Below, in pieces: positions 44,152 through 53,131 of a stretch of 64,000 nt of DNA. Each line of letters begins with the position of its first letter. The first letter of the stretch is position 1. The position numbers were made by a program, and so were the translations under genes. The notes below the pieces were generated by a model, which was not told where the DNA came from, searched no databases, and was given only the letters and a program-made list of their open reading frames with translations. Source of the stretch: Nocardioidaceae bacterium SCSIO 66511 (GTDB lineage Bacteria > Actinomycetota > Actinomycetes > Propionibacteriales > Nocardioidaceae); NCBI GenBank assembly GCA_023100825.1, contig CP095846.1, forward strand, positions 310,001-374,000. Direction: 5' to 3'.

Positions 44152-44612
44152 CGGGTGCTGCATGGATCGACGCCATGCGGGCCGCACTGCAGGAGGCGGC
44201 CGTGGCACGTACATCGGCCGATGTGCCTGTCGGCGCCGTCGTCGTCGACGCTGCCGGCGAAGTCGTCGGGCGTGGCCACAACACCCGCGAACGCGACCAC
44301 GATCCGTTCGGTCATGCGGAGATGGTCGCCATGCGTGCGGCCGCTGCCGCGGCGAACAGCTGGCGGATGGATGAGTTCACGCTCGTCGTCACCCTCGAGC
44401 CCTGCACGATGTGTGCGGGTGCACTGGTCTCGGCCCGGGTCGGGCGGCTCGTCTTCGGCGCGTTCGATTCGAAGGCCGGGGCCGTCGGGTCATTGTGGGA
44501 TGTCGTACGCGACCGCCGGCTCAACCATCGGCCAGAAGTGATCTCCGGCGTACTGGCGAGCGAGAGCAGTGACCTGCTGCGGGAATTCTTCGCCGAGCGG
44601 CGTACCGACTGA
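44148..44612 (+). CDS. tadA: tRNA(Arg) adenosine-34 deaminase
   Basis: 154-residue zinc deaminase converting A34 to inosine in tRNA-Arg(ACG). Zinc and catalytic residues lie in FGHAEMVAM (His, Glu) and EPCTMCAGA (two Cys). SARVGRLVFGAFDSKAGAVGS and the C-terminal VISGVLASESSDLLREFF match TadA. Coupled by a 4-base overlap to its associated protein. tRNA-Ser(CGA) follows on the same strand. Confidence 0.95.
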   Translation: MTGAAWIDAMRAALQEAAVARTSADVPVGAVVVDAAGEVVGRGHNTRERDHDPFGHAEMVAMRAAAAAANSWRMDEFTLVVTLEPCTMCAGALVSARVGRLVFGAFDSKAGAVGSLWDVVRDRRLNHRPEVISGVLASESSDLLREFFAERRTD

Positions 44613-44672
44613 CCGAGCGCGCCACCGGAGCCGAGATGCGACGCCGGCGAACGATCTAGTACCCTCGTCGGC

Positions 44673-44760
44673 GGTAGCGTGTCCGAGCGGCCTAAGGAGC
44701 ACGCCTCGAAAGCGTGTGAGGGGTAACCCCCCTCCGTGGGTTCAAATCCCACCGCTACCG
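44673..44760 (+). tRNA. tRNA-Ser (anticodon CGA)
   Basis: 88-base class II tRNA. Acceptor stem GGTAGCG/CGCTACC with discriminator G, anticodon stem CACGC/GCGTG around CTCGAAA (anticodon CGA, reads UCG), a long variable arm, and T-loop GTTCAAATC. No CCA is encoded. A strong terminator follows. Confidence 0.96.
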
Positions 44761-44765
44761 CGCAT

Positions 44766-44816
44766 GGGTTCTGCGGCCCCCGAGCGAAGCGAGCGGGGTC
44801 CGCAGAACCCTTTTCG
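44766..44816 (+). terminator. Rho-independent terminator after tRNA-Ser
   Basis: Arms GGGTTCTGCGG and CCGCAGAACCC enclose CCCC/GGGG inner pairing around GAGCGAAGCGAGC. CTTTTCG follows as a short U tract. Placed five bases after the tRNA. Confidence 0.9.
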
Positions 44817-44845
44817 TTTGCCGAGGATGCCGCTGTGCCGGTGCC

Positions 44846-45190
44846 TCAGTAGTCGGTCTCGGCGAGGTCGTCGGCTCGTCGCGCGTTCATCACCGACCAG
44901 TTGTCGACGCGGGCCGACGCCTCGGTCAGCGAGAGCTCGGACGTGCGTTGCAGGAGCGTGACGGCCTCGGCCTTGCGGCCTTCGTCAACGAGGCGATGGA
45001 CCTCGGTCATCGCCTCCTCAGTGTGCGGCTGGAGGCGTGCGGCTGGTCGTCGGCGGCGTTGGTCGACTCGTTCGATCACGTTGCCGGAGGCGTTGGGCTC
45101 TTCGCGCGAATTACGCCGTGTGGTGATGACGACGTACGCGAGTCCGAGCGCGATGCCAAGAATGATTGCTATCGCCCAGCTAGGAAACAC
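44846..45190 (-). CDS. Membrane-anchored protein with L7/L12 C-terminal-like motif
   Basis: 114 residues: one N-terminal helix (MFPSWAIAIILGIALGLAYVV) followed by a basic linker and a small soluble domain. The segment EAVTLLQRTSELSLTEASARVDNW resembles the helix pair of the ribosomal L7/L12 C-terminal domain (VKLVREVTGLGLKEA-type). Such membrane-tethered L7/L12-like proteins are known as uncharacterised actinobacterial families. No function is known. Confidence 0.65.
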   Translation of the reverse strand: MFPSWAIAIILGIALGLAYVVITTRRNSREEPNASGNVIERVDQRRRRPAARLQPHTEEAMTEVHRLVDEGRKAEAVTLLQRTSELSLTEASARVDNWSVMNARRADDLAETDY

Positions 45191-45345
45191 CGGGCCGACT
45201 CTACCCGAAAATCACCGTCTGACCAGGGCAGATGCCAGTTCGGCGACTTTCGCTACTGTCCGTGATCAGGTCGGCGACCCGTCCCTACAGATGCTCACCG
45301 AGTGTGCGGCCGGACGCGTTCGAGGCCGACTGTCTCTTGGCTATG

Positions 45346-45359
45346 CGAACATGTGTTCG
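45346..45359. promoter_or_regulatory. LexA (SOS) box upstream of dinB
   Basis: CGAACATGTGTTCG matches the actinobacterial/Gram-positive LexA consensus GAAC-N4-GTTC perfectly. It lies directly against the dinB start, its last base being the first base of the GTG, so LexA binding would cover the transcription start of a leaderless mRNA. Confidence 0.88.
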
Positions 45360-46543
45360 TGAGCGAGGAGGCTATCCTGCATGCCGATCTCGATGCGTTC
45401 TACGCATCGGTCGAGCAGCGCGACGATCCGAGCCTGCGCGGCAGGCCGGTCATCGTCGGCGCCGGTGTGGTCCTTGCTGCGAGCTATGAGGCCAAGGCGC
45501 GCGGCGTGCAAACGGCAATGGGCGGGCGGCAGGCATTGCAGTTGTGCCCCGACGCCGTGGTGGTCTCGCCGCGTATGTCGGCGTACGTCGAGGCGAGCCG
45601 GGCGGTCTTCGAGGTGTTCGCCGACACCAGCCCGATCGTCGAGGGTCTGTCGATCGACGAGGCGTTCATCGACGTCGGCGGTCTTCGTCGGCTCCGCGGG
45701 CACCCGGCCGACATCGCCGCGACTCTGCGCAACCAGGTACGCCGTGAGGTCGGGTTGCCGATATCGGTCGGCGTCGCGCCAACGAAGTTCCTCGCGAAGA
45801 TCGCAAGCGCGGTCGCCAAACCCGACGGTTTGCTCGTCGTACCACCTGGAGGCGAGCTCGAGTTCCTGCACCCGTTACCGATCGAGCGTCTATGGGGTGT
45901 CGGCCGGGTGACGTCGGCACGGCTACGGGCGCGCGGCATCACGACGGTCGCCGACCTGGCTGCGGTCGGCGAGGACGGCCTTGCGCGCATGGTCGGACAT
46001 GGCGCCGGGCGACACCTCCACGCGGTCGCCAACAACCGCGACCCGCGGCGCGTCGAGACGGGCCGCCGGCGCGGTTCGATCGGTGCTCAGCACAGTCTGG
46101 GTCGCGCGCAACCGACGGCCTCGGACCTCGACGCGGTGCTGCTCGCCCTTGTCGATCGAGTGTGCCGTCGGCTGCGCAAAGGTTCGCGTACGGCGCGTAC
46201 CGTGACGCTTCGGCTGCGATTCGACGACTACACCCGGGCGACGCGCTCGCACACGATGTCCGAATCGACCGACCGCACCGAGATCGTCGTCGAGGCCGCG
46301 AGGTCGCTTCTACAACAGGCGCGGCCGGTGCTCGAATGCAGCGGTATCACGCTGCTCGGTGTTGCCGTCTCCGGATTGTCGTCCGCGCCGCCACAACTGG
46401 AGCTTCCCCTCGAAACCGGGCCGCCCCGTGAGCTCGATACGGCAATCGACGCCGTACGAAGCCGGTTCGGCTCTGCATCGCTCGACCGTGCGGTGCAGCT
46501 CGGCCGACGCGACCCGCTCGAGGTGCCGCTGCTGCCCGATTAG
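45359..46543 (+). CDS. dinB: DNA polymerase IV
   Basis: 394-residue Y-family translesion polymerase. It has the catalytic LHADLDAFYASVEQRDDP and SIDEAFIDVGG motifs, SVGVAPTKFLAKIAS, WGVGRVTSARL (helix-hairpin-helix) and the little-finger domain. It ends with QLELPLE, a beta-clamp binding motif of the QLxLPL kind. I choose the GTG (VSEEAILHADLDAF) that touches the LexA box; there is no ribosome binding site upstream, consistent with leaderless translation. SOS-induced by inference from the operator. Confidence 0.93.
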   Translation: MSEEAILHADLDAFYASVEQRDDPSLRGRPVIVGAGVVLAASYEAKARGVQTAMGGRQALQLCPDAVVVSPRMSAYVEASRAVFEVFADTSPIVEGLSIDEAFIDVGGLRRLRGHPADIAATLRNQVRREVGLPISVGVAPTKFLAKIASAVAKPDGLLVVPPGGELEFLHPLPIERLWGVGRVTSARLRARGITTVADLAAVGEDGLARMVGHGAGRHLHAVANNRDPRRVETGRRRGSIGAQHSLGRAQPTASDLDAVLLALVDRVCRRLRKGSRTARTVTLRLRFDDYTRATRSHTMSESTDRTEIVVEAARSLLQQARPVLECSGITLLGVAVSGLSSAPPQLELPLETGPPRELDTAIDAVRSRFGSASLDRAVQLGRRDPLEVPLLPD

Positions 46544-46599
46544 GGTGCGGGCGGTTTTCGTGCTTTGCCGGCGACCACCCGCCTGCCGACGACGTCGCG

Positions 46600-47832
46600 C
46601 TAGCGCTCGCAGCGGGGTGCGGCCGTACGCGGGGCGGTCGCGAGGAACAGCACACTGGCGAGCGCCGCAATCGACGCGAGGACGAGGAACGAACGCGACT
46701 GGCTGCCCGTGAGCCCGGCGATCAGCGTGCCCGCGAAGGGTGCGACCGCCATCGCGGTCATGATGGGGGCGGTGAGTACGCCGTTGAGTCGGCCGAAGTT
46801 CGTCGTGCCCCACCGGTCGCTGATCGCGGTCGCCTGGATCAGCGTGTACGCGCCGCGACTCACGCCGACGGCCATGGAGATGATCACCAGTGCGGCGTAC
46901 GGACCGGGAAGGATCGCGAGCAGCGCGGTACTGGCGGCGACCGCAGCGAAGATGATCGTGCCGCGCGCGGTCGCGCTCGTCCTAGCGGCGAAGCGCGCGT
47001 AGCCGAGTCTGCCGCAGACCTGACCGACGCCGCCCATCCCGAGTGCCACCGCGCCCTGGGTCGCGGTGTAGCCGCGTTCGATGAACAGCGGCACCAGATT
47101 GATCACCACCGCGAAAACGGAGAACGCGGTCATGCTCATCGCAATCGCGAGCAGGATGAACGTACGTGAACCAAGCACACCGCGTACGTCCGGGGCGTCG
47201 CGCTCAGCGTCGGTCGACTGGCTGTGCCGAGAGACCCACGGCTGTGCGAGGCCGAACCAATGCGCCGGAACCGTGACGATGGTGAGGATCGCCAACAACA
47301 CCAGGTACGTGTGACGCCAGCTCACCGCAGACGAGATCGAGGCGGTCAGCGGCGCGAAGACGGTGCTCGCCAGCCCGCCGACGAGGGTGAGCGCCGTCAA
47401 CGCGCGTACGCGGTGCTCACCAGCCCAGTGGGTGAGTGCGGCGAATGCCGGCGGGTACAGCACCCCGGCCATTGCGGCGCCCGCGCCGATCCACCCCAAC
47501 AGGAACACCGCGTACGTCGGGGAGGCGGCAACGGCCACGATCGCCGGTATCGCCAGCAGCGACCCCGAAGTCATGATCGAGCGCGGCCCGAACCGGTCGA
47601 TGCGGTGTCCGACGTAGATCCCGCCGAGACCGGCGGCGATCTGCCCGGCGGAGAAGGCCGCCGTCACCGCAGCCGCCGGCCAGCCGGTGTCGTGCGCGAT
47701 GCTCGGGGCGAGCACCGGGAACGCGTAGTAGAGCACGCCCCAGCTGGTGATCTGGGTGAGACACAGAACCGCGACAACGCGCCGCAGCGCGCCAGTTTCG
47801 AGTACGCCCGGAGCGGTTGCTGGCGGTCCCAC
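46600..47832 (-). CDS. MFS transporter
   Basis: 410-residue, 12-helix major facilitator. It has LTQITSWGVLYYAFPVLAP at helix 1, GLGGIYVGHRIDRFGPRSIM (motif A region) and a central cytoplasmic loop (VSRHSQSTDAERDAPDVRG) separating two six-helix halves. The closest types are monocarboxylate/OFA-like or general MFS exporters; the substrate is unknown. Start taken at the GTG giving VGPPATAP, with GGAGG about 12 bases upstream; a GTG 17 codons earlier is possible. Convergent with dinB, divergent from the antiporter. Confidence 0.85.
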   Translation of the reverse strand: MGPPATAPGVLETGALRRVVAVLCLTQITSWGVLYYAFPVLAPSIAHDTGWPAAAVTAAFSAGQIAAGLGGIYVGHRIDRFGPRSIMTSGSLLAIPAIVAVAASPTYAVFLLGWIGAGAAMAGVLYPPAFAALTHWAGEHRVRALTALTLVGGLASTVFAPLTASISSAVSWRHTYLVLLAILTIVTVPAHWFGLAQPWVSRHSQSTDAERDAPDVRGVLGSRTFILLAIAMSMTAFSVFAVVINLVPLFIERGYTATQGAVALGMGGVGQVCGRLGYARFAARTSATARGTIIFAAVAASTALLAILPGPYAALVIISMAVGVSRGAYTLIQATAISDRWGTTNFGRLNGVLTAPIMTAMAVAPFAGTLIAGLTGSQSRSFLVLASIAALASVLFLATAPRTAAPRCER

Positions 47833-47948
47833 TCGACCATCCTGCCTCCGATCGTCTGCGGCTCGGCGGGCGCGGTGTCGCACAGCCGCCCGCGGGACCT
47901 CAGCGGCAACGCACTAGAGTTGACCGGGCGTAGCGCGAGGGGAAGTGT

Positions 47949-49445
47949 GTGGATATAGGCGAGCTGGACCTGGTCCTACTCGTCGCGCCCGCAGTCCTCC
48001 TCGGTGCCATCTTGGCGGTACGCCTGTCCGTACGCGCCGGTCTGCCGACCCTGTTGATGTACCTCGGCATCGGACTGTTCCTCGGCGACGGAGTCGTCGG
48101 GATCGAGTTCTCCGACGCTGACCTCGCTCATGCTCTCGGCTTCGGCGCGCTCGTGTTGATCCTGGCCGAGGGCGGTCTTTCGACCAAGTGGTCGCAGATC
48201 CGACCGAGCATCACACTCGGCCTTCTTCTCGCCACGATCGGTGTCGTGGTCAGCGTCGCGGTCGTCGCGCTGGCGGCGCACTATCTACTCGATCTGAGCT
48301 GGGAGACGTCCGTGCTGATCGGCGCGGTGACGTCTCCGACCGATGCGGCAGCGGTGTTCTCGGTCCTGCGCAACGTACCGCTCAAATCGTCGGTGCTGGG
48401 CACGCTCGAGGCGGAGTCCGGGCTCAACGACGCACCGACTGTGCTGATCGTCGTTGCCGTCAGCTCCGGGCTCGCACAAGAACACTCGCTGGTCGTCCTC
48501 GCCTTGCTGATCGTGTTCGAGCTCGTGGCTGGTGCATTGATCGGCTTCCTGATCGCGTGGATCGGCGGGTGGCTGCTGCGCGGCGCCGCGTTGCCCGCTG
48601 CCGGTTTGTATCCACTCGCGGTGCTGGCGTTCGCGGTGCTGGCGTACGGCACCGCATCGTCGCTGCATGCAAGTGGGTTCGCAGCGGTCTACGTCGCGGC
48701 CCTCGTACTCGGCAACGTCGAGCTCCCGCACCGGGCGGCGACCCGCTCGTTCGCCGAAGGTGTCGGCTGGCTCGCCCAGATCGGGCTGTTCGTCATGTTG
48801 GGCCTGCTGGCGACGCCGGAGCGACTCGAGTGGTGGCACGCGGTGGCGGCACTCGTCGCAGGCTCGGTGCTGACCTTCTTGGCTCGTCCGATCTCCGTGG
48901 CGGCATGCGGCATCTGGCTGCGCGTGCCCTGGAACGAACAAGCGTTCCTCGGTTGGGCAGGTGTACGCGGCGCGGTCCCGATCGTGCTCGCGACGATCCC
49001 GCTCGCGCATGGCGTGGTCGACGCCGACAACATCTTCGACATCGTCTTCCTGTTCGTCATCATGTTCACGTTCCTGCAGGCGCCGACCCTCGGGTGGTCG
49101 GCGCGCAAGCTCGGCGTCAGCGCTGAGGAAGAGGCGCGCGACGTGGAGATCGATGCCGCCCCGCTCGAGCGCGTTTCGGCAGATCTGTTGGAGATCCACG
49201 TACCCAAGCAGTCGAAGATGGTTGGCGTCGAGGTCGAGGAGTTGCGGTTGCCCGGGGGAGCGAGCGTCGCGCTGGTCGTACGAAACACCGAGACGATGGC
49301 TCCGACGCGGACGATGCGCATTCGGCCCGGTGACGACCTGCTCATCGTCGCTCCGCGACGCGCTCGCGAACGCGTCGAAGCGCGGCTGCGTGGCGTTGCC
49401 AAGTACGGTCGCCTCGCGGGCTGGCGTACGAACGACTCGTTCTGA
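47949..49445 (+). CDS. Potassium/proton antiporter (CPA1 family) with TrkA-C domain
   Basis: 498 residues. The CPA1 membrane domain has about 12-13 helices (1-395), with the transport-site motif SPTDAAAVFSVLRN and LEAESGLNDAPTVLIV plus AWAGVRGAVPIVLATIP-like segments (GWAGVRGAVPIVLA). A cytoplasmic RCK-C/TrkA-C regulatory domain follows (about 415-480: VEEVRLPGGASVALVVRN-like, RIRPGDDLLIVAPRR). Family members such as CvrA/NhaP2 expel K+ or Na+ for H+. GTG start, with GAGGGGAAG upstream. Transcribed alone. Confidence 0.92.
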   Translation: MDIGELDLVLLVAPAVLLGAILAVRLSVRAGLPTLLMYLGIGLFLGDGVVGIEFSDADLAHALGFGALVLILAEGGLSTKWSQIRPSITLGLLLATIGVVVSVAVVALAAHYLLDLSWETSVLIGAVTSPTDAAAVFSVLRNVPLKSSVLGTLEAESGLNDAPTVLIVVAVSSGLAQEHSLVVLALLIVFELVAGALIGFLIAWIGGWLLRGAALPAAGLYPLAVLAFAVLAYGTASSLHASGFAAVYVAALVLGNVELPHRAATRSFAEGVGWLAQIGLFVMLGLLATPERLEWWHAVAALVAGSVLTFLARPISVAACGIWLRVPWNEQAFLGWAGVRGAVPIVLATIPLAHGVVDADNIFDIVFLFVIMFTFLQAPTLGWSARKLGVSAEEEARDVEIDAAPLERVSADLLEIHVPKQSKMVGVEVEELRLPGGASVALVVRNTETMAPTRTMRIRPGDDLLIVAPRRARERVEARLRGVAKYGRLAGWRTNDSF

Positions 49446-49459
49446 GCGGCTCGCGACCG

Positions 49460-50002
49460 TCAGTCGGTGTCGGGGGTCGCCTCGATCGGCACGCAGATTT
49501 CGAGCTTCTCGTCGACGGGCACGCTCGAGCGTGCCTCGCGATCCAGCCCGACGAACTGGTCGCCCACCACGACGCCGATGCTGCCCGTGTCAGTGGCTTC
49601 GCCCTTCTTGACGCGAACCTTGCCGCGGAACTGGTCCTTGAGCAGATCCGTCATCGCACCGTCGGGACGGTCGGTCACGATCGTGACGTTACGCGCTTTC
49701 ACGTCGATGTCGGTGGCGTTGCCGATGACGCCGCGCTGGTAGCCGAACCGGCTCAGGCGGCGTTGCGTCTGGCTCGCGAGACCGGAGATGGATCCGGAGT
49801 TGTACACGTCGACGGTCACTTGCTCGCGGGACAACTTGCTGCCGGGCTCGAGGGTGACCTCCCGGCAGGTGGGTTCCGATTCGTCGTTCTGCAGCGAGAG
49901 CTCGGGGATCGGCGCGGTCACCAGCCGGAATCCGGCGACGATGCCGACGACGAACAGCACAGCCAGCGCGGTCAAGGTGACCGCGACGCGGGAGTGCTTC
50001 AT
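49460..50002 (-). CDS. LytR C-terminal domain-containing protein
   Basis: 180 residues: an N-terminal membrane anchor (VAVTLTALAVLFVVGIVAGF) and an extracytoplasmic LytR_C domain (about 60-125, QVTVDVYNSGSISGLASQTQRRLSRFGYQ). It lacks the LCP catalytic domain, so it is a stand-alone LytR_C protein of cell-envelope location and unknown function. The ATG overlaps the stop of the upstream gene by four bases. Confidence 0.88.
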   Translation of the reverse strand: MKHSRVAVTLTALAVLFVVGIVAGFRLVTAPIPELSLQNDESEPTCREVTLEPGSKLSREQVTVDVYNSGSISGLASQTQRRLSRFGYQRGVIGNATDIDVKARNVTIVTDRPDGAMTDLLKDQFRGKVRVKKGEATDTGSIGVVVGDQFVGLDREARSSVPVDEKLEICVPIEATPDTD

Positions 50003-50301
50003 GGCTTGTCCTTCATCGCGAAGACGCGCGCGTGCAGCACGAGCCGCTGCTGCAATGCCGCACGCAGGGCGCGATGGAGCCCGTCTTCCAGGTACAGTTC
50101 GCCCCGCCAACGTACGACATGGGCGAACAGGTCACCGAAGTAGGTGGAGTCCTGCGAGAGCAAGGTGTTCAGATCGAGCGAGGACTTGATCGTCACGAGA
50201 TCGTCGAGCCGGACCTGTTGCGGCGGCAGCTTCGCCCACTCGCTCTGGGACAGACCATGGACGGGGTACGGCTGCCCGTCGCCGACTCGTTTGAAGATCA
50301 T
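49999..50301 (-). CDS. Conserved actinobacterial protein (often labelled VapB-family antitoxin)
   Basis: 100-residue soluble protein starting MIFKRVGDGQPYPVHGLSQSEWAKLPPQQV, with LVTIKSSLDLNTLL and YLEDGLHRALRAALQQRLVLHARVF. The family is widely conserved in actinobacteria next to the LytR_C gene, as here (ATGA overlap). It is often annotated as a toxin-antitoxin antitoxin, but no toxin is present and the domain looks ParB/Srx-like in its DGLHRA region. I would not call it a TA system from this sequence. Confidence 0.8.
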   Translation of the reverse strand: MIFKRVGDGQPYPVHGLSQSEWAKLPPQQVRLDDLVTIKSSLDLNTLLSQDSTYFGDLFAHVVRWRGELYLEDGLHRALRAALQQRLVLHARVFAMKDKP

Positions 50302-50432
50302 CGTCTCGTAGTGTAGGCAATCGCCGCTCAGATCCGATGGAACCACCCGGGGTGAGCGGCCATCTCACCGAATCGGTTACGCCGTTCACTCGCCCGTGGA
50401 GGTAGATCATTTCTGGAGTCAGGGTTCCGCTC

Positions 50433-51995
50433 GTGGCGTTGGGTGCTGCCCTCGTACTAGCGTCCGGCTGCACGTCCGGAGACGACGCCGACCCACCAGA
50501 GCAAGAGACCAGGATCGCGTACGAAAGCGGAGTCTCGACGCCGAAGGATCGCGACGAGGATGCTGTGCACGCTTCGCTGGCTCGCCTGGACCCGTGTGCG
50601 CTCATCGATCCCGCGGGCGCCTCGGTGAAAGGTTTCTCGAAGGGGAGCGAAGTCAGTGTCGACGGCCCGCACGTGTGCGAGGTCGATTCACCGCGGTCCG
50701 GCGAGGTACGTGTCGTACTCGGTGTCGAGCTGGGAGCTGAGGACCGCTACACCCGTGACCTACAGACGATCGGCGGCGCCAAGGCGTACGTCGACAACAG
50801 CGACAGTACGTTCTGCCGCGTCGCGCTGCCGGTCAGCTTCACCCACGTAATCGAGTTCGTCGGGAGCGGCAGCGCGGTCGGCTCTGACGCCTGTACGTCG
50901 ACGACGGGCATCGCCGAGGTTGCGGCGACGCGACTGGAGCAAGCGGAGTCCTTCGAGCAGCCGGAAGGGCCGTCGCGTGCGAGTGCCTGCGCGATCCTGG
51001 GCGAGGCGGTCGATCTGAAGAAGAACCGAGAGTTCAGGTCGGGCGATGACTTCCTGGCCGGAATGGACAAATGTGGCGTGTGGGAGGCTCCCGACGCGGA
51101 GGCCGATGGGGCCGGACTCCAATTCGAGCCCGTCGCGCCCGAGCAATACCTCGAGATCGAGTACCGCACACCTCCGAACGACGAGTTCCCCAGGAGCTTC
51201 GGCACGGTACGTGGACGCAAGCTGAACGGCTACGACTCGGGTGGCTGCGTACTCGCCTGGAACGAATGGGACGGTCCGAAGGAGGCGGGCGAGAAGCTCG
51301 TCGCACGGTTCCAGGTCAGTGCGTCGAAATGCCCGGCCGCAAAGCGTTTGGTCTCGGCCGTGACGAAGGTCGTCGACGACGGACCCCCGGAGCCGGACGG
51401 CACGCAAGAGCCGATCCTGTACGGGCCGGACGAGGAAGACGTCGGCGCGCCAGGGGGATGCGTCGATCTGGCGGAGTACGAAACGGCCGACTGCAAGGCG
51501 TATGCCGATTCCGAGGTGGAAGACATCGACCTTCCCAGTGACGGCGAAGACCTCGTACGGGCAGGCGCTGAGGATCCGCAGGTCGGATGTGCGATCGCAC
51601 TCGACGCCGTACGCGAGCACTTCGGCGACGAAATGGCTCCGATCACGGCGGTCAACGGCACTGACCTCACCGGTCAACCGGCGTACATGTGTGGGTTCAC
51701 CGAGCCCACGCACAGTCGTCAGGTCTGGATCGATCTCGTACCCGAGCCGATGCCGGACGAGCCCGGCTCGCAGATCGACGGACACGACGCGCACGATGTG
51801 ACGACTGCGAGTGAGGGTACGCGCGACCTCTGGATCACGATCGGCGATGACGCCGAGACTGACGGGCATGTCTACGCCAAGGCCATCGTGACGCCGGATC
51901 GGAGTGCTGGCTTGGACTCCGACGCACCGGTCGACGAGGCGCCCTTGGATGACCTCGACGATGCGATGACGGACGTCATGGCCAAGCACTTCTAA
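50433..51995 (+). CDS. Large lipoprotein of unknown function (DUF3558-like repeats)
   Basis: About 520 residues with a lipobox LVLASGC near the N-terminus, so anchored to the outer face of the membrane. The mature part is acidic and contains repeated Cys-bearing segments: DPCALIDPAG, ASACAILGEAVD and VGCAIALDAVREHFG. These resemble the DUF3558-type lipoprotein module and suggest three tandem modules. The given GTG start leaves no basic residue before the lipobox. GGAGGT at 50398-50403 sits exactly 5 bases before an in-frame ATT at 50409, which would add SGVRVPL and a positive charge; the true start may be there. Transcribed alone. Confidence 0.8.
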   Translation: MALGAALVLASGCTSGDDADPPEQETRIAYESGVSTPKDRDEDAVHASLARLDPCALIDPAGASVKGFSKGSEVSVDGPHVCEVDSPRSGEVRVVLGVELGAEDRYTRDLQTIGGAKAYVDNSDSTFCRVALPVSFTHVIEFVGSGSAVGSDACTSTTGIAEVAATRLEQAESFEQPEGPSRASACAILGEAVDLKKNREFRSGDDFLAGMDKCGVWEAPDAEADGAGLQFEPVAPEQYLEIEYRTPPNDEFPRSFGTVRGRKLNGYDSGGCVLAWNEWDGPKEAGEKLVARFQVSASKCPAAKRLVSAVTKVVDDGPPEPDGTQEPILYGPDEEDVGAPGGCVDLAEYETADCKAYADSEVEDIDLPSDGEDLVRAGAEDPQVGCAIALDAVREHFGDEMAPITAVNGTDLTGQPAYMCGFTEPTHSRQVWIDLVPEPMPDEPGSQIDGHDAHDVTTASEGTRDLWITIGDDAETDGHVYAKAIVTPDRSAGLDSDAPVDEAPLDDLDDAMTDVMAKHF

Positions 51996-52022
51996 TTGCT
52001 ACCACCTGATGGTCGGGTACAG

Positions 52023-52925
52023 CTAGGTGCGCCAGGAGGCGAGCGTACGACTACTCGCGAACTCACACGACTCGCCGCTGAGTGGGTCGGTGAACGCGAT
52101 CGAGCGCGCCAGCAGCTGCAGCGGGTTCGTGAAGTCGTTGTCGGCGACCTCGCGGATCTCGGGGTAGTAGTTGTCGCCGATGATCGGGATTCCGAGGGTG
52201 TTCAAATGGGCACGTAGTTGGTGCGTACGCCCGGTGTGCGGTCGCAGCCGGTAGAGACCGCGGTCGTCGCGTACGTCGAGCAGCTCGACGTACGTCTCGC
52301 TGTTCGGCTCGCCTGGGACGGTCTCGGCGCGCAGAACGCCCCGCCGCTTGATGATTCGCGTACGGACCGTACAAGGCAGGCTGAGTTTCGGATCGACTGG
52401 CGCGACTGCCTCGTACACCTTCGTGACGGTGCGATCTGCGAAAAGCTCGTGGTACGCGCGGCGTACCTCCGGTCGTACGGTGAAGATCAGCACGCCCGCG
52501 GTCAGCCGATCGAGCCGATGGGCCGGCGCAAGGTGAGGCAGGTCGAGGTCGCGGCGCAGTCGGACGAGCGCCGTCTCCATCACGTGTCGTCCGCGCGGCA
52601 TCGTGGCGAGGAAGTGTGGTTTGTCGATGACGAGCAGGTTCTCGTCGCGATGGACGATCTCGACCGGGTACGGCACCGGTGTTTCGGCCGGCGGGTCGCG
52701 GTAGAGGAAGATCGAGCGGCCCGGGACGTACGCCGCCGTCAGGTCGATCGGGTGGCCGTCTGCGTCGTACACCTCGCCGGCCGCGAACAGTTCGCGTACT
52801 CGGGACGCCGCCTCGGGAAACCGGTTCAGCAGGTACGCGCCGACGGTAGGCCATTCGTCGGCTACCGGCAGGCGTATGCGGGACGCGGCCAGCCCGTTGC
52901 GCAGGGGCAGCGGCGAATCTGGCAT
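52023..52925 (-). CDS. RluA-family pseudouridine synthase
   Basis: 300 residues. An S4-like N-terminal region (ASRVRELFAAGEVYDADG) precedes the catalytic domain. The catalytic Asp is in APAHRLDRLTAGVLIF, with YRLRPHTGRTHQLRAHLNTLG and IIGDNYYPE following. It isomerises uridine in rRNA or tRNA; which site cannot be told. Its 3' end converges on the lipoprotein gene with a 27-base gap. Confidence 0.92.
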   Translation of the reverse strand: MPDSPLPLRNGLAASRIRLPVADEWPTVGAYLLNRFPEAASRVRELFAAGEVYDADGHPIDLTAAYVPGRSIFLYRDPPAETPVPYPVEIVHRDENLLVIDKPHFLATMPRGRHVMETALVRLRRDLDLPHLAPAHRLDRLTAGVLIFTVRPEVRRAYHELFADRTVTKVYEAVAPVDPKLSLPCTVRTRIIKRRGVLRAETVPGEPNSETYVELLDVRDDRGLYRLRPHTGRTHQLRAHLNTLGIPIIGDNYYPEIREVADNDFTNPLQLLARSIAFTDPLSGESCEFASSRTLASWRT

Positions 52926-53131
52926 GCCTCACGGTATCGCCGCCCACGCGTTGGTCGACCTGTGATTGATGACTCTGCGTAACCTTGTAACACCGGTGTC
53001 GTTTGATTCGGTATCACTGTTGTGGCCTCAACGGACGATCGAGGTGCCCGGGTCTCACGAGGACCCGCGGCGCAGACGCCCGCTGGCATTTGTCGGTCCG
53101 AATCCTGCGTCTCGAAGGTACAGGTGAAACG

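Noticed and set aside
44673-44816. Integrated element at tRNA-Ser(CGA)
   Set aside because: The tRNA is followed at once by its own terminator and ordinary chromosomal genes; no integrase or repeated tRNA end was seen.
49460-50301. Toxin-antitoxin locus suggested by the common VapB label of the 100-residue protein
   Set aside because: The neighbour is a membrane LytR_C protein, not a PIN-domain toxin, and the pair is conserved as such in actinobacteria; no toxin is present.
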